The notes under the pieces are model-generated. The model made no database searches. It worked only from the letters and a program-made list of their open reading frames with translations, and was not told where the DNA came from. Shown here one piece after another: positions 7,080 to 16,769 of a stretch of DNA of 28,788 bases; within the stretch, counting starts at the first letter, position 1; every line of letters starts with the position of its first letter. A program made the translations under genes and the position numbers. Location of the stretch: assembly GCA_910578575.1 (NCBI GenBank), contig CAJTQP010000029.1, positions 1-28,788 on the forward strand, given 5' to 3'. The DNA is from an uncultured Oscillospiraceae bacterium. GTDB lineage: Bacteria; Bacillota; Clostridia; Oscillospirales; Oscillospiraceae.

Positions 7080-8399
7080 ATGGATCAACTGGTATCCCGT
7101 CTGCTGTTATATGGCGAGCTGGAGGAGGAGAGCATCCTGCGGCGGCTTGCGGAGCTTTTCCAGGACTGGAAAGGGGGCAACCGCCCCCGCCAGGAGCTGA
7201 TCCGGGGGCTATACCGCCAGGTGAAGCGGCTGCTGGACCTGGCCACCGACTACGGCTTTGACGAAAACCTGTGGCAGAACTATTTGACCTTCCTGCTGAT
7301 GACCAATGAGAACTCTTTCAGTCTCATCACCGAGCGGGCCGGGAAGCAGGCGGGTTCTGTCCACCACTTCGCCAAGGAGGATTTTGCCGTATTCCGGGCC
7401 CTGTTCCACTACGATTTCGCCCCCCTGGAGCGGGACCTGGGCATCGACTGCTTCTCCACCCTCTGCCACTATCAGGCCATTGCCAAGCATGAGCGGCGGT
7501 ATAATAAAAATGTCAGCGAAAAGGTCCGCCAGCTCAGCCGTGCCCTGGCGGCGGCGCCCGATGAGAACGCCTTTTTCGATCTGGTCACAGACCATTACCG
7601 CCGCTATGGCGTGGGGCTGTTGGGGCTGAATAAGGCCTTCCGCATCCGCAGCGGCCCCCGCGGGGTGGAACTGCTGCCCATTTACAACACGGACAAGGTG
7701 ATGCTCCGGGACCTGGTAGGGTATGAGAACCAGAAGCAGCAGCTTCGGGCCAACACCGAGGCCTTTTTGGCCGGACGCAGCGCCAACAACGCCCTGCTCT
7801 ACGGCGACGCCGGGACGGGGAAATCCTCCAGCATCAAGGCCCTCATCAACGAGTATTACGACCAGGGGCTGCGGATGATCGAGCTATATAAACACCAGTT
7901 CCAGGACCTGTCGGCAGTGATCGCCATGGTGAAAAACCGCAACTACCGCTTCATCATCTTCATCGACGACCTCTCCTTTGAGGAAAACGAGGTGGAGTAT
8001 AAGTTCCTAAAGGCCGTCATTGAGGGCGGGGTGGAGACCAAGCCGGACAACGTCCTCCTCTACGCCACCTCCAACCGCCGTAACCTCATCCGGGAGACCT
8101 GGAAGGACCGGGGGGATATGGAGCTGCAAAACGAGGTCCACCGCTCCGATACCCTGGAGGAGAAGCTCTCCCTCTCCGCTCGCTTCGGGGTGCGCATCAA
8201 CTACTCTGTGCCCAATCACAGCCAGTTCCAGGAGATCGTCTGCACCCTGGCCCAGCGGCAGGGGGTGAAGATCCCCCAGGAGACCCTGCTGGCGGAGGCC
8301 AACAAGTGGGAACTGCGCCACGGGGGCGTGTCCGGGCGGACGGCCCAGCAGTTTATCAACCATGTGGCGGGGAGCCTGGAGACCGACGAAACCCCCTGA
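7080..8399 (+). CDS. DUF815-family ATP-binding protein (AAA+ fold)
   Basis: A 439-residue protein with an N-terminal helical region of about 230 residues and a C-terminal P-loop ATPase. Walker A is YGDAGTGKSS at about 242-250, Walker B is FIIFIDDLSF near 290, and a sensor-1-like segment is LLYATSNRRNLI. This organisation matches the DUF815 family of stand-alone AAA-type ATPases, whose cellular role is not established. The start at 7080 is preferred because AAGGAG lies 10 nt upstream; an in-frame ATG at 7029 has no ribosome binding site and overlaps the minus-strand promoter. No clear partner lies next to it: the neighbours are the toxin-like locus and an MNT gene. Confidence 0.85.
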   Translation: MDQLVSRLLLYGELEEESILRRLAELFQDWKGGNRPRQELIRGLYRQVKRLLDLATDYGFDENLWQNYLTFLLMTNENSFSLITERAGKQAGSVHHFAKEDFAVFRALFHYDFAPLERDLGIDCFSTLCHYQAIAKHERRYNKNVSEKVRQLSRALAAAPDENAFFDLVTDHYRRYGVGLLGLNKAFRIRSGPRGVELLPIYNTDKVMLRDLVGYENQKQQLRANTEAFLAGRSANNALLYGDAGTGKSSSIKALINEYYDQGLRMIELYKHQFQDLSAVIAMVKNRNYRFIIFIDDLSFEENEVEYKFLKAVIEGGVETKPDNVLLYATSNRRNLIRETWKDRGDMELQNEVHRSDTLEEKLSLSARFGVRINYSVPNHSQFQEIVCTLAQRQGVKIPQETLLAEANKWELRHGGVSGRTAQQFINHVAGSLETDETP

Positions 8400-8564
8400 G
8401 GGGAGAAAAATTGGGATATCTGCACAGGAAGTGGAATTGGCGGGCTGTATATGGTATACTATGTAAAAAAGTACTGACTATGGCAGAGGAATTGTTGATG
8501 AGTATGGGTCAGAATGAACGAAAATCTTCCTGCTAAGAGGGAGCGGCATTGAGGGGAGGACAGT

Positions 8565-8882
8565 ATGCTTTATTCGATGGCAGAAATCAAAGAGACATTG
8601 GAAAAAGAGCTGCGGGCGACCCCGGTGCGGCAGGCGGTGCTGTTTGGCTCTTATGCCAAGGGCTGCCCCAGAGAGGAAAGTGATTTGGACCTGGTGGTGG
8701 ATATGGCCGGGGCTCATGGGAACTTTGCCTTTTGGGGGGTGTATGAAGCGCTGCAAACTGCGTTTTCCGTCCCGGTGGAGCTGTTTGAAAAAAGTGAGAT
8801 CATTGCGGGACAGGAAGTTGACCAGGAGATTCGCAGGACGGGGGTGGTGGTCTATGACAGAGAGACCGTAATATTTTGGTGA
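8565..8882 (+). CDS. MNT-type minimal nucleotidyltransferase (antitoxin-like)
   Basis: A 105-residue minimal nucleotidyltransferase. The signature GSYAKG (28-33) followed by DLDLVVD with the metal-binding aspartates D40 and D42 is intact. In HEPN-MNT modules this protein neutralises the HEPN RNase, in characterised cases by adding AMP to a tyrosine near the RNase motif. GAGGGGAGGA precedes the ATG. A GTG codon for a HEPN-like remnant overlaps the TGA stop (GTGA), which supports a former two-gene operon. Since the partner is reduced to a stump, this copy may be an orphan, a decaying module or a reassigned regulator. Confidence 0.85.
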   Translation: MLYSMAEIKETLEKELRATPVRQAVLFGSYAKGCPREESDLDLVVDMAGAHGNFAFWGVYEALQTAFSVPVELFEKSEIIAGQEVDQEIRRTGVVVYDRETVIFW

Positions 8883-9013
8883 AGATGCGGAATTTGATCA
8901 TTCATGACTATACGGGTATCGATATGCGCATTGTAGCGGACACTGTGGAGCAGGACATTCCGCATTTGAAGCGGAGATTGGATGAGATATTGGAGAAGGA
9001 AGCGAAGGGGTAG
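8879..9013 (+). pseudogene. Truncated HEPN-domain (HepT-like) toxin remnant
   Basis: From the GTG at 8879 (or the ATG at 8885) 42-44 residues can be read. They match only the C-terminal end expected of a HepT/DUF86 protein: a RNLIIHDY segment corresponding to the Rx4H RNase motif with the neighbouring tyrosine, then GIDMRIVADTVEQDIPHL and a final helix. Family members are about 110-140 residues, so the N-terminal half is missing. The reading frame, the 4-nt overlap with the MNT stop and the catalytic-looking motif are all kept, so an internal deletion fused the operon junction to the 3' part of the gene. It could be translated as a microprotein, but a HEPN fold needs the missing helices. Confidence 0.7.
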
Positions 9014-9055
9014 GAAGCGGTTTGTTAGCGATAGGAAAAACATAGTTCTGGGCAC

Positions 9056-9082
9056 AAAAAAGCCTCCCTCATCGAGGGAGGC
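9056..9082 (-). terminator. Minus-strand terminator
   Basis: A perfect 9-bp stem (GCCTCCCTC/GAGGGAGGC, 9062-9082) is followed by six T when read on the minus strand. On the + strand no T tract follows. No minus-strand gene is evident upstream, so it may end a leftward RNA from the promoter at 9331-9360. Confidence 0.6.
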
Positions 9083-9141
9083 GGCGCGGTGGAGCTGCGA
9101 CGCAGGGAGCCGGAGACAGGAAAACGCTTCCATAAAAAAGA

Positions 9142-9170
9142 TTGACAATCCCGCCAAATTTTGATAGACT
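9142..9170 (+). promoter_or_regulatory. Predicted + strand promoter in the 9.1-9.6 kb gap
   Basis: TTGACA (9142-9147) and TAGACT (9165-9170) are separated by 17 nt. Transcripts would start near 9177 and run through the hairpin cluster toward the hypothetical gene at 9606, opposing the minus-strand promoter at 9331-9360. Confidence 0.55.
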
Positions 9171-9187
9171 AACACCAGGAAATACTT

Positions 9188-9360
9188 ATCCTATTTGGGA
9201 TATTGATTTTCGTTTATCTTAGGAAAGTCAAGATAAACATACGGCGGCTATGGGGAGTTGCCGCTCCCCATAACCTGCGCAGGCGAGATGAGCGCCTACA
9301 CAAAGGGATTCTATCCCTAGCCTGATGGATATTATAACACACCGCTCCGTGTTTTCGCAA
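9188..9360 (-). ncRNA. Candidate structured RNA
   Basis: The interval 9014-9605 has no convincing gene. Within it the minus strand has a promoter-like pair, TTGCGA (9360-9355) and TATAAT (9336-9331), with an 18-nt spacer. Downstream come five hairpins in series: AGGGAT/ATCCCT (9304-9318), AGGCG/CGCCT (9281-9297), TATGGGGAG/CTCCCCATA (9249-9272), GTTTATCTT/AAGATAAAC (9212-9238) and TATCC/GGATA (about 9188-9203). A leftward terminator lies at 9056-9082. The + strand also has a promoter into this region, so the sense strand is uncertain. I recognise no known RNA family. An AT-rich stretch and another hairpin at about 9523-9558 (GGGG..GGGCTG with CAGCTC..CCCC) precede the next gene. Confidence 0.4.
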
Positions 9361-9605
9361 GACACATCTTTGGACCGCCACCTCCTTTCTAACTGTATCA
9401 TAAAATCCGTGGTTCATTGGTTTTGCAGTTCCGTTTGTGTGTATATGTTGAAAAGGCACTGTGTAGGACATAAGTTTATTATGCCTGCATGGTGTTTTCT
9501 TGCTTTCTCCGAAGTCGAGATAGGGGTAGGGCTGTGGCGCCATACGCAGCTCTGCCCCTCGGCGGAGGAGCATACACACAATGGAATAGAGAAGAGAGGT
9601 GCACG

Positions 9606-10367
9606 ATGGGTAAAAGGGACAATGATACCGAGCAAATGTCGGAATTCCGGGAGAGGATGGAATTAAATAAAATTCACAGGAAAATATTCTGTTGCTTTCC
9701 CCACTGCTTTCCTGCGTATAACAGGAGACAGTTGAAATGGCTGAAGGAAGCGGGAGAGGACTTGCAAGAAAACGGTACGGTGAATCCATTTTCTGAGGAG
9801 GAGTACCAGGAACTTTTTCTGGATGTTTCCTTTTGGCTTTGCTCGTCCCTGTATGCGCACTACTGGGAGTTTGAGGACCGCAGCCTATCCTGGGAGGGGT
9901 TTCTCGACCTGATCCAGGGGCGGGCGCATGTTGCCCACGTTGCGGAACTCACATTCCGTATCTTTACGTTCGTTTGCTGGGCTGAGTTGGATGTCTTTGA
10001 GTGCCAGGGAAACTTTGACCGGCACGTCAAGGCGGGCAAGTTTGACTATGCCACCCGGAAGGACCTTGTCCCGGAAGGGAAAGAGCTCCCGGTCTTCTTT
10101 CCCCAGGAGCGTTTCGACGGTGGGATGCAGCAGTTGATGCGCAGGTTGGAATCCAGCCTGTATGTCAAAGCGAAGACGGCGTGCCGCTCCCTGCAATGGG
10201 GGGAGTTTCGCAAAGCCTTGGAAGCTGACCCGGTTTTGACAGAGGTGCTGGCGCAGCGGATCCGATGGGCTTTTTCCACAAATATGAGGCTGCTCCGGGA
10301 GGTTTGGGAGTGCTCGTTGGTTCCCATTCCCTCCCTGTATATGATGCGGACCAATCAATATAAGTAG
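9606..10367 (+). CDS. Hypothetical protein, 253 aa
   Basis: I do not recognise this protein. It is soluble-looking, rich in Trp, Phe and Cys, and has no P-loop, helix-turn-helix or signal peptide that I can see. A hydrophobic patch near the middle (about residues 105-125, FRIFTFVCWAELDVF) is flanked by charged residues. The ATG at 9606 has AGAGAGGTG about 5 nt upstream; an internal ATG at 9657 is a second choice. Less GC-rich and less codon-biased than the ilv and dnaK operons by eye, it sits with the MNT/HEPN remnant and the structured region in what looks like an accessory patch. A strong terminator ends it 8 nt after the stop. Confidence 0.65.
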   Translation: MGKRDNDTEQMSEFRERMELNKIHRKIFCCFPHCFPAYNRRQLKWLKEAGEDLQENGTVNPFSEEEYQELFLDVSFWLCSSLYAHYWEFEDRSLSWEGFLDLIQGRAHVAHVAELTFRIFTFVCWAELDVFECQGNFDRHVKAGKFDYATRKDLVPEGKELPVFFPQERFDGGMQQLMRRLESSLYVKAKTACRSLQWGEFRKALEADPVLTEVLAQRIRWAFSTNMRLLREVWECSLVPIPSLYMMRTNQYK

Positions 10368-10375
10368 AAAAAAAC

Positions 10376-10411
10376 AAAGCGGCTGTCTCGAAACGAGGCA
10401 GCCGCTTTTGG
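10376..10411 (+). terminator. Terminator after the hypothetical gene
   Basis: A 15-bp stem with one G-U pair (AAAGCGGCTGTCTCG with CGAGGCAGCCGCTTT) and an AAA loop is followed by T residues. Confidence 0.9.
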
Positions 10412-10522
10412 CACTCTATGCAACAAGGTGAAAAAACAGCCCCGGATTTGGCAAACTCTCTGTTAAAAATCATGAAATACAGGAAATGCGGAAAAAATAA
10501 ACCTGGATTTGTCCCCGACCCC

Positions 10523-10551
10523 TTGACATTCCAGGGGCAAAGTGCTAGAGT
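10523..10551 (+). promoter_or_regulatory. Promoter of the hrcA operon
   Basis: TTGACA (10523-10528) and TAGAGT (10546-10551) are separated by 17 nt. The predicted start near 10558 falls within the CIRCE operator, so bound HrcA would block initiation. Confidence 0.85.
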
Positions 10552-10555
10552 AGCG

Positions 10556-10582
10556 TTAGCACTCAGGGAAGATGAGTGCTAA
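10556..10582 (+). promoter_or_regulatory. CIRCE operator (HrcA binding site)
   Basis: A perfect inverted repeat, TTAGCACTC (10556-10564) and GAGTGCTAA (10574-10582), with a 9-nt spacer is the textbook CIRCE element. It lies between the promoter and hrcA, indicating autoregulated, heat-inducible control. Confidence 0.98.
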
Positions 10583-10610
10583 ACTTCGGGGCAAAGGAGG
10601 GCGAGCCCCC

Positions 10611-11678
10611 ATGGAACTGTCGGAGCGGAAGAAGCTGATCCTGCGGGCAGTGGTGGAGAGCTATATACAAACTGCCGAGCCTGTGGGCTCCAAGGCCATT
10701 GTGGAGAGCGCGGGATTGAAGGTCTCTTCTGCCACCATCCGCAACGAGATGGCGGAGCTGGAGAATTTGGGCTATCTGGAACAGCCCCACACCTCCGCCG
10801 GACGCATCCCCTCCCCCAAGGGCTACCGGCTCTATGTCAACGAACTCATGGAGCAGCACCGGCTGAGCATTCAGGAGACGGAGCGCATCAACGAAGCCCT
10901 CCACCTGAAAATGCGCCAGATGGACCAGGTGATGAGCGAGGCGGGGAAGATCGTCTCCCAACTGACCAAGTACCCCACCTTCGCCCTGACCAAGGGCACG
11001 AAGAAGGCCGCCATCATCCGCTATGACCTGCTGATGGTGGAGGAGAGGGCCTTCATCGCCGTGCTCATGACCGACGCCCAGGTGGTGAAAAATAAGCTCT
11101 TCCGGCCCAGCGACCCCATTTCCGACACCCAGTTGCAGCTGCTGAGTACCCTGCTCAACACCTCCTTCACCGGGCTGACCCTGGACCAGCTCAGCCCCGC
11201 CCTCATGAAGGTGGCCAGCCACGCCGGGGAAGAGGCCTACGGCCTCATCGAGCTGGTGGTGTCCTTCGCCATGGAGGTGCTGGAGGAGCTGGAAAACAAC
11301 GTGGTCCACACCGCGGGCATCCCCAACCTGCTGGCCCACCCGGAGTACCGGAGCCTGGAAAAGGCGGAACCCCTGATGAACTACCTGGCAGAGATGGGGG
11401 ACAGTACCAGCCTGCCGGTGATCCAAGGGGAGGACGTGCGCATCCTCATCGGCCCGGAGAACGTGGCCGACGAGCTGAAGGACTCCAGCGTGGTCATGGC
11501 CAGCTATGACATCGGCGGCGGGATGCAAGGCGTCATCGGGGTGGTAGGCCCCACAAGAATGGATTATGCAGACCTGGCAGCCCGGCTGTCTTACTTTGCC
11601 GAAGGGCTGTCCAGGATGTTTGGCAAGGGCGAGATCCCGCCCCCTGGGGGGACGGGTGACGACAACGAAGGAGGTTGA
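10611..11678 (+). CDS. hrcA: Heat-inducible transcription repressor HrcA
   Basis: HrcA binds CIRCE and represses chaperone genes; GroEL-type chaperones modulate its activity. The 355-residue length is typical. An N-terminal winged helix (about 1-75) ends in the family hallmark HTSAGRIPSPKGYRLYVNEL, followed by the GAF-like core with VIGPENV-type motifs (ILIGPENVADELKDSSVV) and the C-terminal IGVVGPTRMDYADLAARL. The start at 10611 follows AAAGGAGG. An in-frame ATG at 10572 lies inside CIRCE and is rejected. The stop overlaps the region of the grpE ribosome binding site. Confidence 0.97.
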   Translation: MELSERKKLILRAVVESYIQTAEPVGSKAIVESAGLKVSSATIRNEMAELENLGYLEQPHTSAGRIPSPKGYRLYVNELMEQHRLSIQETERINEALHLKMRQMDQVMSEAGKIVSQLTKYPTFALTKGTKKAAIIRYDLLMVEERAFIAVLMTDAQVVKNKLFRPSDPISDTQLQLLSTLLNTSFTGLTLDQLSPALMKVASHAGEEAYGLIELVVSFAMEVLEELENNVVHTAGIPNLLAHPEYRSLEKAEPLMNYLAEMGDSTSLPVIQGEDVRILIGPENVADELKDSSVVMASYDIGGGMQGVIGVVGPTRMDYADLAARLSYFAEGLSRMFGKGEIPPPGGTGDDNEGG

Positions 11679-11686
11679 CCAAGGCA

Positions 11687-12235
11687 ATGAGTCAGCAAGA
11701 AATGGAGAACCTGGAGGAGCAGGCGGACGTGGAGACCCCCGACAGCCCCAGCCAGGAGACCGGCGAGGAAGCCGAGGCCCCCGCAACCGAGGAAAAAAGC
11801 CCCGAAGAACTGCTCCAAGCACAGCTTCGGGAGCAGGAGGACAAATACCTGCGCCTGCTGGCGGAGTATGACAACTACCGCAAGCGCAGCCAAAAGGAAA
11901 AGGATGCCGCCTGGAATAACGCCAAGGCGGACACCGTGAAGGAGATCCTCCCCGTCTATGACAATCTGGACCGGGCCCTGAAACAGGAGTGCGCCGACGA
12001 GGCCTACGCCAAGGGAGTCCAGATGACCATGACCCAGTTGAAGACCGTGTTGGAAAAACTGGGCCTGGAGGAGATCCCCGCTCAAGGGGAGACCTTCGAC
12101 CCCGCCGTCCACAACGCGGTGATGCACTGCGAGGACGAGACTTTGGGGGAAAACACCGTGGCCGAGGTCTTTCAGGCCGGCTTCAAGCTGGGGGACAAGA
12201 TCATCCGCCACGCCATGGTTAAGGTAGCAAACTGA
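11687..12235 (+). CDS. grpE: Nucleotide exchange factor GrpE
   Basis: GrpE releases ADP from DnaK. It has 182 residues: an acidic, disordered N-terminal segment (about 1-45), a long coiled coil (about 45-100, with the motif LLAEYDNYRKR) and a C-terminal beta domain ending in GFKLGDKIIRHAMVKVAN, a family signature. The ATG at 11687 is used, with AAGGAGG (11668-11674) 12 nt upstream. A TTG at 11675 overlapping the hrcA stop is too close to the same site. It is 8 nt behind hrcA, so the two are probably co-translated. Confidence 0.96.
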   Translation: MSQQEMENLEEQADVETPDSPSQETGEEAEAPATEEKSPEELLQAQLREQEDKYLRLLAEYDNYRKRSQKEKDAAWNNAKADTVKEILPVYDNLDRALKQECADEAYAKGVQMTMTQLKTVLEKLGLEEIPAQGETFDPAVHNAVMHCEDETLGENTVAEVFQAGFKLGDKIIRHAMVKVAN

Positions 12236-12322
12236 GAAGCTTTCTCAAGTTTCAGAGATACAACAACGTAAAGTACAGCGAATACACAAGGTTTACTGTT
12301 TGAAATAAGGAGGAAAACAGTT

Positions 12323-14165
<1,843 letters not shown>

Positions 14166-14179
<14 letters not shown>

Positions 14180-14194
14180 AAACAAGGGTATAAT
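14166..14194 (+). promoter_or_regulatory. Internal promoter for dnaJ and downstream genes
   Basis: TTGACG (14166-14171), within the last codons of dnaK, and TATAAT (14189-14194) have a 17-nt spacer. The predicted start is near 14201, exactly at the base of a stable hairpin. It has no CIRCE, so dnaJ and the genes after it could be expressed without HrcA control. Confidence 0.6.
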
Positions 14195-14202
14195 ATCTGC
14201 GG

Positions 14203-14266
14203 GGAGAGCCGAAGGGGAAAACCCCTTCGGCCCTCTCCGGCCTTCCCACAGCCCCCAAGCTGTGGG
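14203..14266 (+). other. Paired hairpins in the dnaK-dnaJ gap
   Basis: The first hairpin is a perfect 10-bp stem (GCCGAAGGGG/CCCCTTCGGC) with an AAAA loop, extended by GGAGA/TCTCC. The second is CCCACAG/CTGTGGG (14245-14266). Neither has a T tract, so they are more likely mRNA processing or 5' stability structures than terminators. Confidence 0.55.
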
Positions 14267-14295
14267 CCTTGCCAATGGATTTGAGGTGAGCAGCG

Positions 14296-15498
14296 ATGGC
14301 TGATACAAATAAAAGAGATTATTACGAGGCCCTGGGCGTAAACAAAAACGCCACAGAGGCGGAATTGAAAAAAGCATACCGGAAGCTGGCCAAGGAGAAC
14401 CACCCGGACCTCCACCCCGGCGACAAGGCCGCCGAGGCCCGGTTCAAGGAGATCAACGAGGCCTACGAGGTTCTGTCCGACAAGGAAAAGCGGGCCAAGT
14501 ACGACCAGTTCGGCTTTGCGGGGGTGGACCCCAACTTCGGCGCCGGTGGCCCCGGCGGGGGCTTTGGCGGCTTCGATATGGGGGATATTTTTGAATCCTT
14601 CTTCGGCGGCTTCGGGGGCTTCGGCGGGGGAGGCGGCGGCGGACAGAGCCGCACCGGCCCCGCCAAGGGCAAGACCCTGCGCTCCAGCCTCACCCTGACC
14701 CTGGAGGAGGTGGCCTTCGGCTGCGAGAAGGATGTGACCATCCAGCATATCGAGACCTGTGACGCCTGCCGGGGTACCGGCTGCGCCGAGGGTACCACCG
14801 CCGAGGTGTGCCCCGACTGCCACGGCTCTGGTAGCGTGCGGGTCCAGCAGCGCACCGTCTTTGGGAATATGTCCACCACCACCGTCTGCCCCAACTGCCG
14901 GGGCGAGGGGCGGATCATCCACCAGCCCTGTAAGGCCTGCGGCGGCTCCGGGGGGGTGCGGCGGTCCAAGAAAGTCACCGTCAAGGTCCCCGCAGGCATC
15001 GACAACGGCCAGGCCATTTCCGTCCGGGGCCAGGGGGACATGGGCCGCAACGGCGGCCCCGCCGGGGATCTGATCGTGGGCATCAACGTCCTGCCCCACG
15101 TGCTCTTCCGCCGGGAGGGGACGGCCATCTATCTGGAACATACCGTGAGCTTCCTCCAGGCGGCCTTGGGGGCCCAGCTGGAGCTGCCCACTTTGAAAGA
15201 TCCGGTGCGGTGGAATCTGCCCGCCGGGACCCAGCCGGGGACGGTGTTCCGTCTCCGGGACCAGGGCGTCCCCGTGCTCAACGGCCGGGGCCGGGGGGAT
15301 CAGTTCGTCACCATCCGGGTGGAGGTCCCCCGAAAGCTTACCCCGGAACAGCGGGAGGCCCTGGAAAAATTCGGGGAGACCATGGGTGAGGGCAAGGAGA
15401 AGGAAGCACCCCCCGCCCCGGACCTGAACGAGAACAAGGGCGAGGACAACACCCACGGCAAGGGAGAGTCCTTCTTCTCCCGCCGGAAGAAAAAATAA
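14296..15498 (+). CDS. dnaJ: Chaperone DnaJ (Hsp40, type I)
   Basis: The co-chaperone that delivers substrates to DnaK and stimulates its ATPase. The J domain (1-70) has the HPD motif at residues 36-38. A Gly/Phe-rich linker (about 75-120) follows. Four CxxCxGxG-type zinc repeats lie at about 155-220 (CDACRGTG, CPDCHGSG, CPNCRGEG, CKACGGSG). The C-terminal substrate-binding domains are followed by a charged tail ending SRRKKK. The 400-residue length is a little longer than the usual 375-380 because of that tail. GAGGTGAGC precedes the ATG. Confidence 0.97.
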   Translation: MADTNKRDYYEALGVNKNATEAELKKAYRKLAKENHPDLHPGDKAAEARFKEINEAYEVLSDKEKRAKYDQFGFAGVDPNFGAGGPGGGFGGFDMGDIFESFFGGFGGFGGGGGGGQSRTGPAKGKTLRSSLTLTLEEVAFGCEKDVTIQHIETCDACRGTGCAEGTTAEVCPDCHGSGSVRVQQRTVFGNMSTTTVCPNCRGEGRIIHQPCKACGGSGGVRRSKKVTVKVPAGIDNGQAISVRGQGDMGRNGGPAGDLIVGINVLPHVLFRREGTAIYLEHTVSFLQAALGAQLELPTLKDPVRWNLPAGTQPGTVFRLRDQGVPVLNGRGRGDQFVTIRVEVPRKLTPEQREALEKFGETMGEGKEKEAPPAPDLNENKGEDNTHGKGESFFSRRKKK

Positions 15499-15514
15499 AC
15501 ACGGAGGGACCACC

Positions 15515-16318
15515 ATGTTTTTGGCTGACTGCCACACCCACTCGATCTGCTCCCCAGATGCGGAGTACCCCATGGTACAGATGGCCCAAAAGGCCTACGA
15601 ATACGGCCTGAATACCCTGTGTCTCACAGACCACTGTGACCTGCTGAGCATTGAGGGGGAGCAGACCCTCCAGTATGACTGGGCCCCGGTGCTCCAGCAG
15701 CGCAAGGAGATGCTGGACGCCTTTGGCACCAAGCTGGATCTGCCCATGGGTATCGAGTTCGGGATGGGCTTCCTCTTCCCCGAAGCGGCGGAACGGGTGT
15801 TGCGCCAGCCGGGGCTGGACTTCGTCATCGGCTCCGCCCACAACCTGAGCCTGGAGGCGGGGGGCCGGGACTTCTTCCTTTTGGACTATAACACCCTGGA
15901 CGACTGCTACCGGGCCCTGGACAACTATTTCCAGTCCATGCTGACCCTGGCGGCGGGGCCCTACTACGACGTGGTGGGCCATATCATCTATCCCCTGCGG
16001 TACATGAAGGGGGAGTATCCGAACCCGCCGGATATCTGGCGCTACAAGGATGAGATCCATGAGATCATGCGCCTGGCGGTGGAGCAGGGGAAGGGCATTG
16101 AGATCAACACCTGGAAGGGCAAGACCCTGGAGGAGTGGCTGCCGGTGTTGAAACTGTACCGTGAGCTGGGGGGCGAGATCATCACCGTGGGGTCCGACGC
16201 CCACGCCCCCGCCCCCCTGGGCCGGGGCATCCGGGAGGCCTACCAGCTCATGGAGGATTGCGGCTTCCGCTACGTGGCTGTATACCACCAGCGTAAACCG
16301 GATATGATAAAACTTTGA
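15515..16318 (+). CDS. PHP-domain phosphatase, histidinol-phosphatase-like
   Basis: A 267-residue protein of the PHP metal-dependent phosphoesterase superfamily. Metal ligands are visible in DCHTHS (H7, H9), TDHCD (D39, H40), GSAHNL (near residue 108) and GSDAHAP (near 228-230). The closest functional family is the HisJ/HisK type, which removes phosphate from L-histidinol phosphate in histidine synthesis, but no other his gene is nearby, so the substrate is unproven. CGGAGGG lies before the ATG, 16 nt after dnaJ. rpiB follows after 16 nt, so it probably shares the transcript. Confidence 0.85.
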   Translation: MFLADCHTHSICSPDAEYPMVQMAQKAYEYGLNTLCLTDHCDLLSIEGEQTLQYDWAPVLQQRKEMLDAFGTKLDLPMGIEFGMGFLFPEAAERVLRQPGLDFVIGSAHNLSLEAGGRDFFLLDYNTLDDCYRALDNYFQSMLTLAAGPYYDVVGHIIYPLRYMKGEYPNPPDIWRYKDEIHEIMRLAVEQGKGIEINTWKGKTLEEWLPVLKLYRELGGEIITVGSDAHAPAPLGRGIREAYQLMEDCGFRYVAVYHQRKPDMIKL

Positions 16319-16334
16319 AAAAGGAGGCACAAGT

Positions 16335-16769
16335 ATGGTTGCATTGGGTTCTGATCACGGCGGCTTTGAGCTGAAGGAGATGGTCAAGGTCTATCTGGAC
16401 AGTGAGGATATCCTCTACAAGGATTACGGCTGCGAGAACAAGGAGCGCTGCGACTACCCCGTCTATGGCAAGGCGGCGGCGGAGGCTGTGGCTTCCGGGG
16501 AGTGCGACATGGGCATCGTGATCTGCACCACCGGCGCGGGGATTTCCATTGTCGCCAACAAGGTGAAGGGCATCCGCTGCGCCCAGTGTGCAGACCCCCT
16601 GGCGGCGGAGATGGCCCGCAAGCACAACAACGCCAACATGCTGGCCCTGGGCGCCGGAATGGTGGGGCCGAAGATGGCGGAGAAGATCGTGGAGAACTTC
16701 CTGTGTACGGAGTTCGAGGGGGGCCGCCACGCCCGGCGGGTGGATATGATCGCTGAGATGGAGAAGTGA
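16335..16769 (+). CDS. rpiB: Ribose-5-phosphate isomerase B / RpiB-LacAB family
   Basis: A 144-residue cytosolic sugar-phosphate isomerase interconverting ribose 5-phosphate and ribulose 5-phosphate. The family hallmarks are GSDHGGFELK at the N terminus, the active-site cysteine C64 in ICTTGAGISIVANK, and NNANMLALGAGM for substrate binding. The protein could instead act on a related phosphosugar, as LacAB members do, but the single-subunit form with C64 favours RpiB. AAGGAGG precedes the ATG. Its TGA stop overlaps the GTG of the next small ORF. Confidence 0.93.
   Translation: MVALGSDHGGFELKEMVKVYLDSEDILYKDYGCENKERCDYPVYGKAAAEAVASGECDMGIVICTTGAGISIVANKVKGIRCAQCADPLAAEMARKHNNANMLALGAGMVGPKMAEKIVENFLCTEFEGGRHARRVDMIAEMEK

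Noticed and set aside
9325..9666. 113-codon + strand frame before the hypothetical gene
   Set aside because: No ribosome binding site, Cys/His-rich random-looking translation, and overlap with the start of the gene at 9606.
9214..9789. 191-codon minus-strand frame across the structured region and the start of the hypothetical gene
   Set aside because: Crosses promoters and hairpins, has unusual composition and overlaps the better-supported + strand gene; only the short stretch near a GAAAGGAGGTGG site (about 9371-9382) gave pause.
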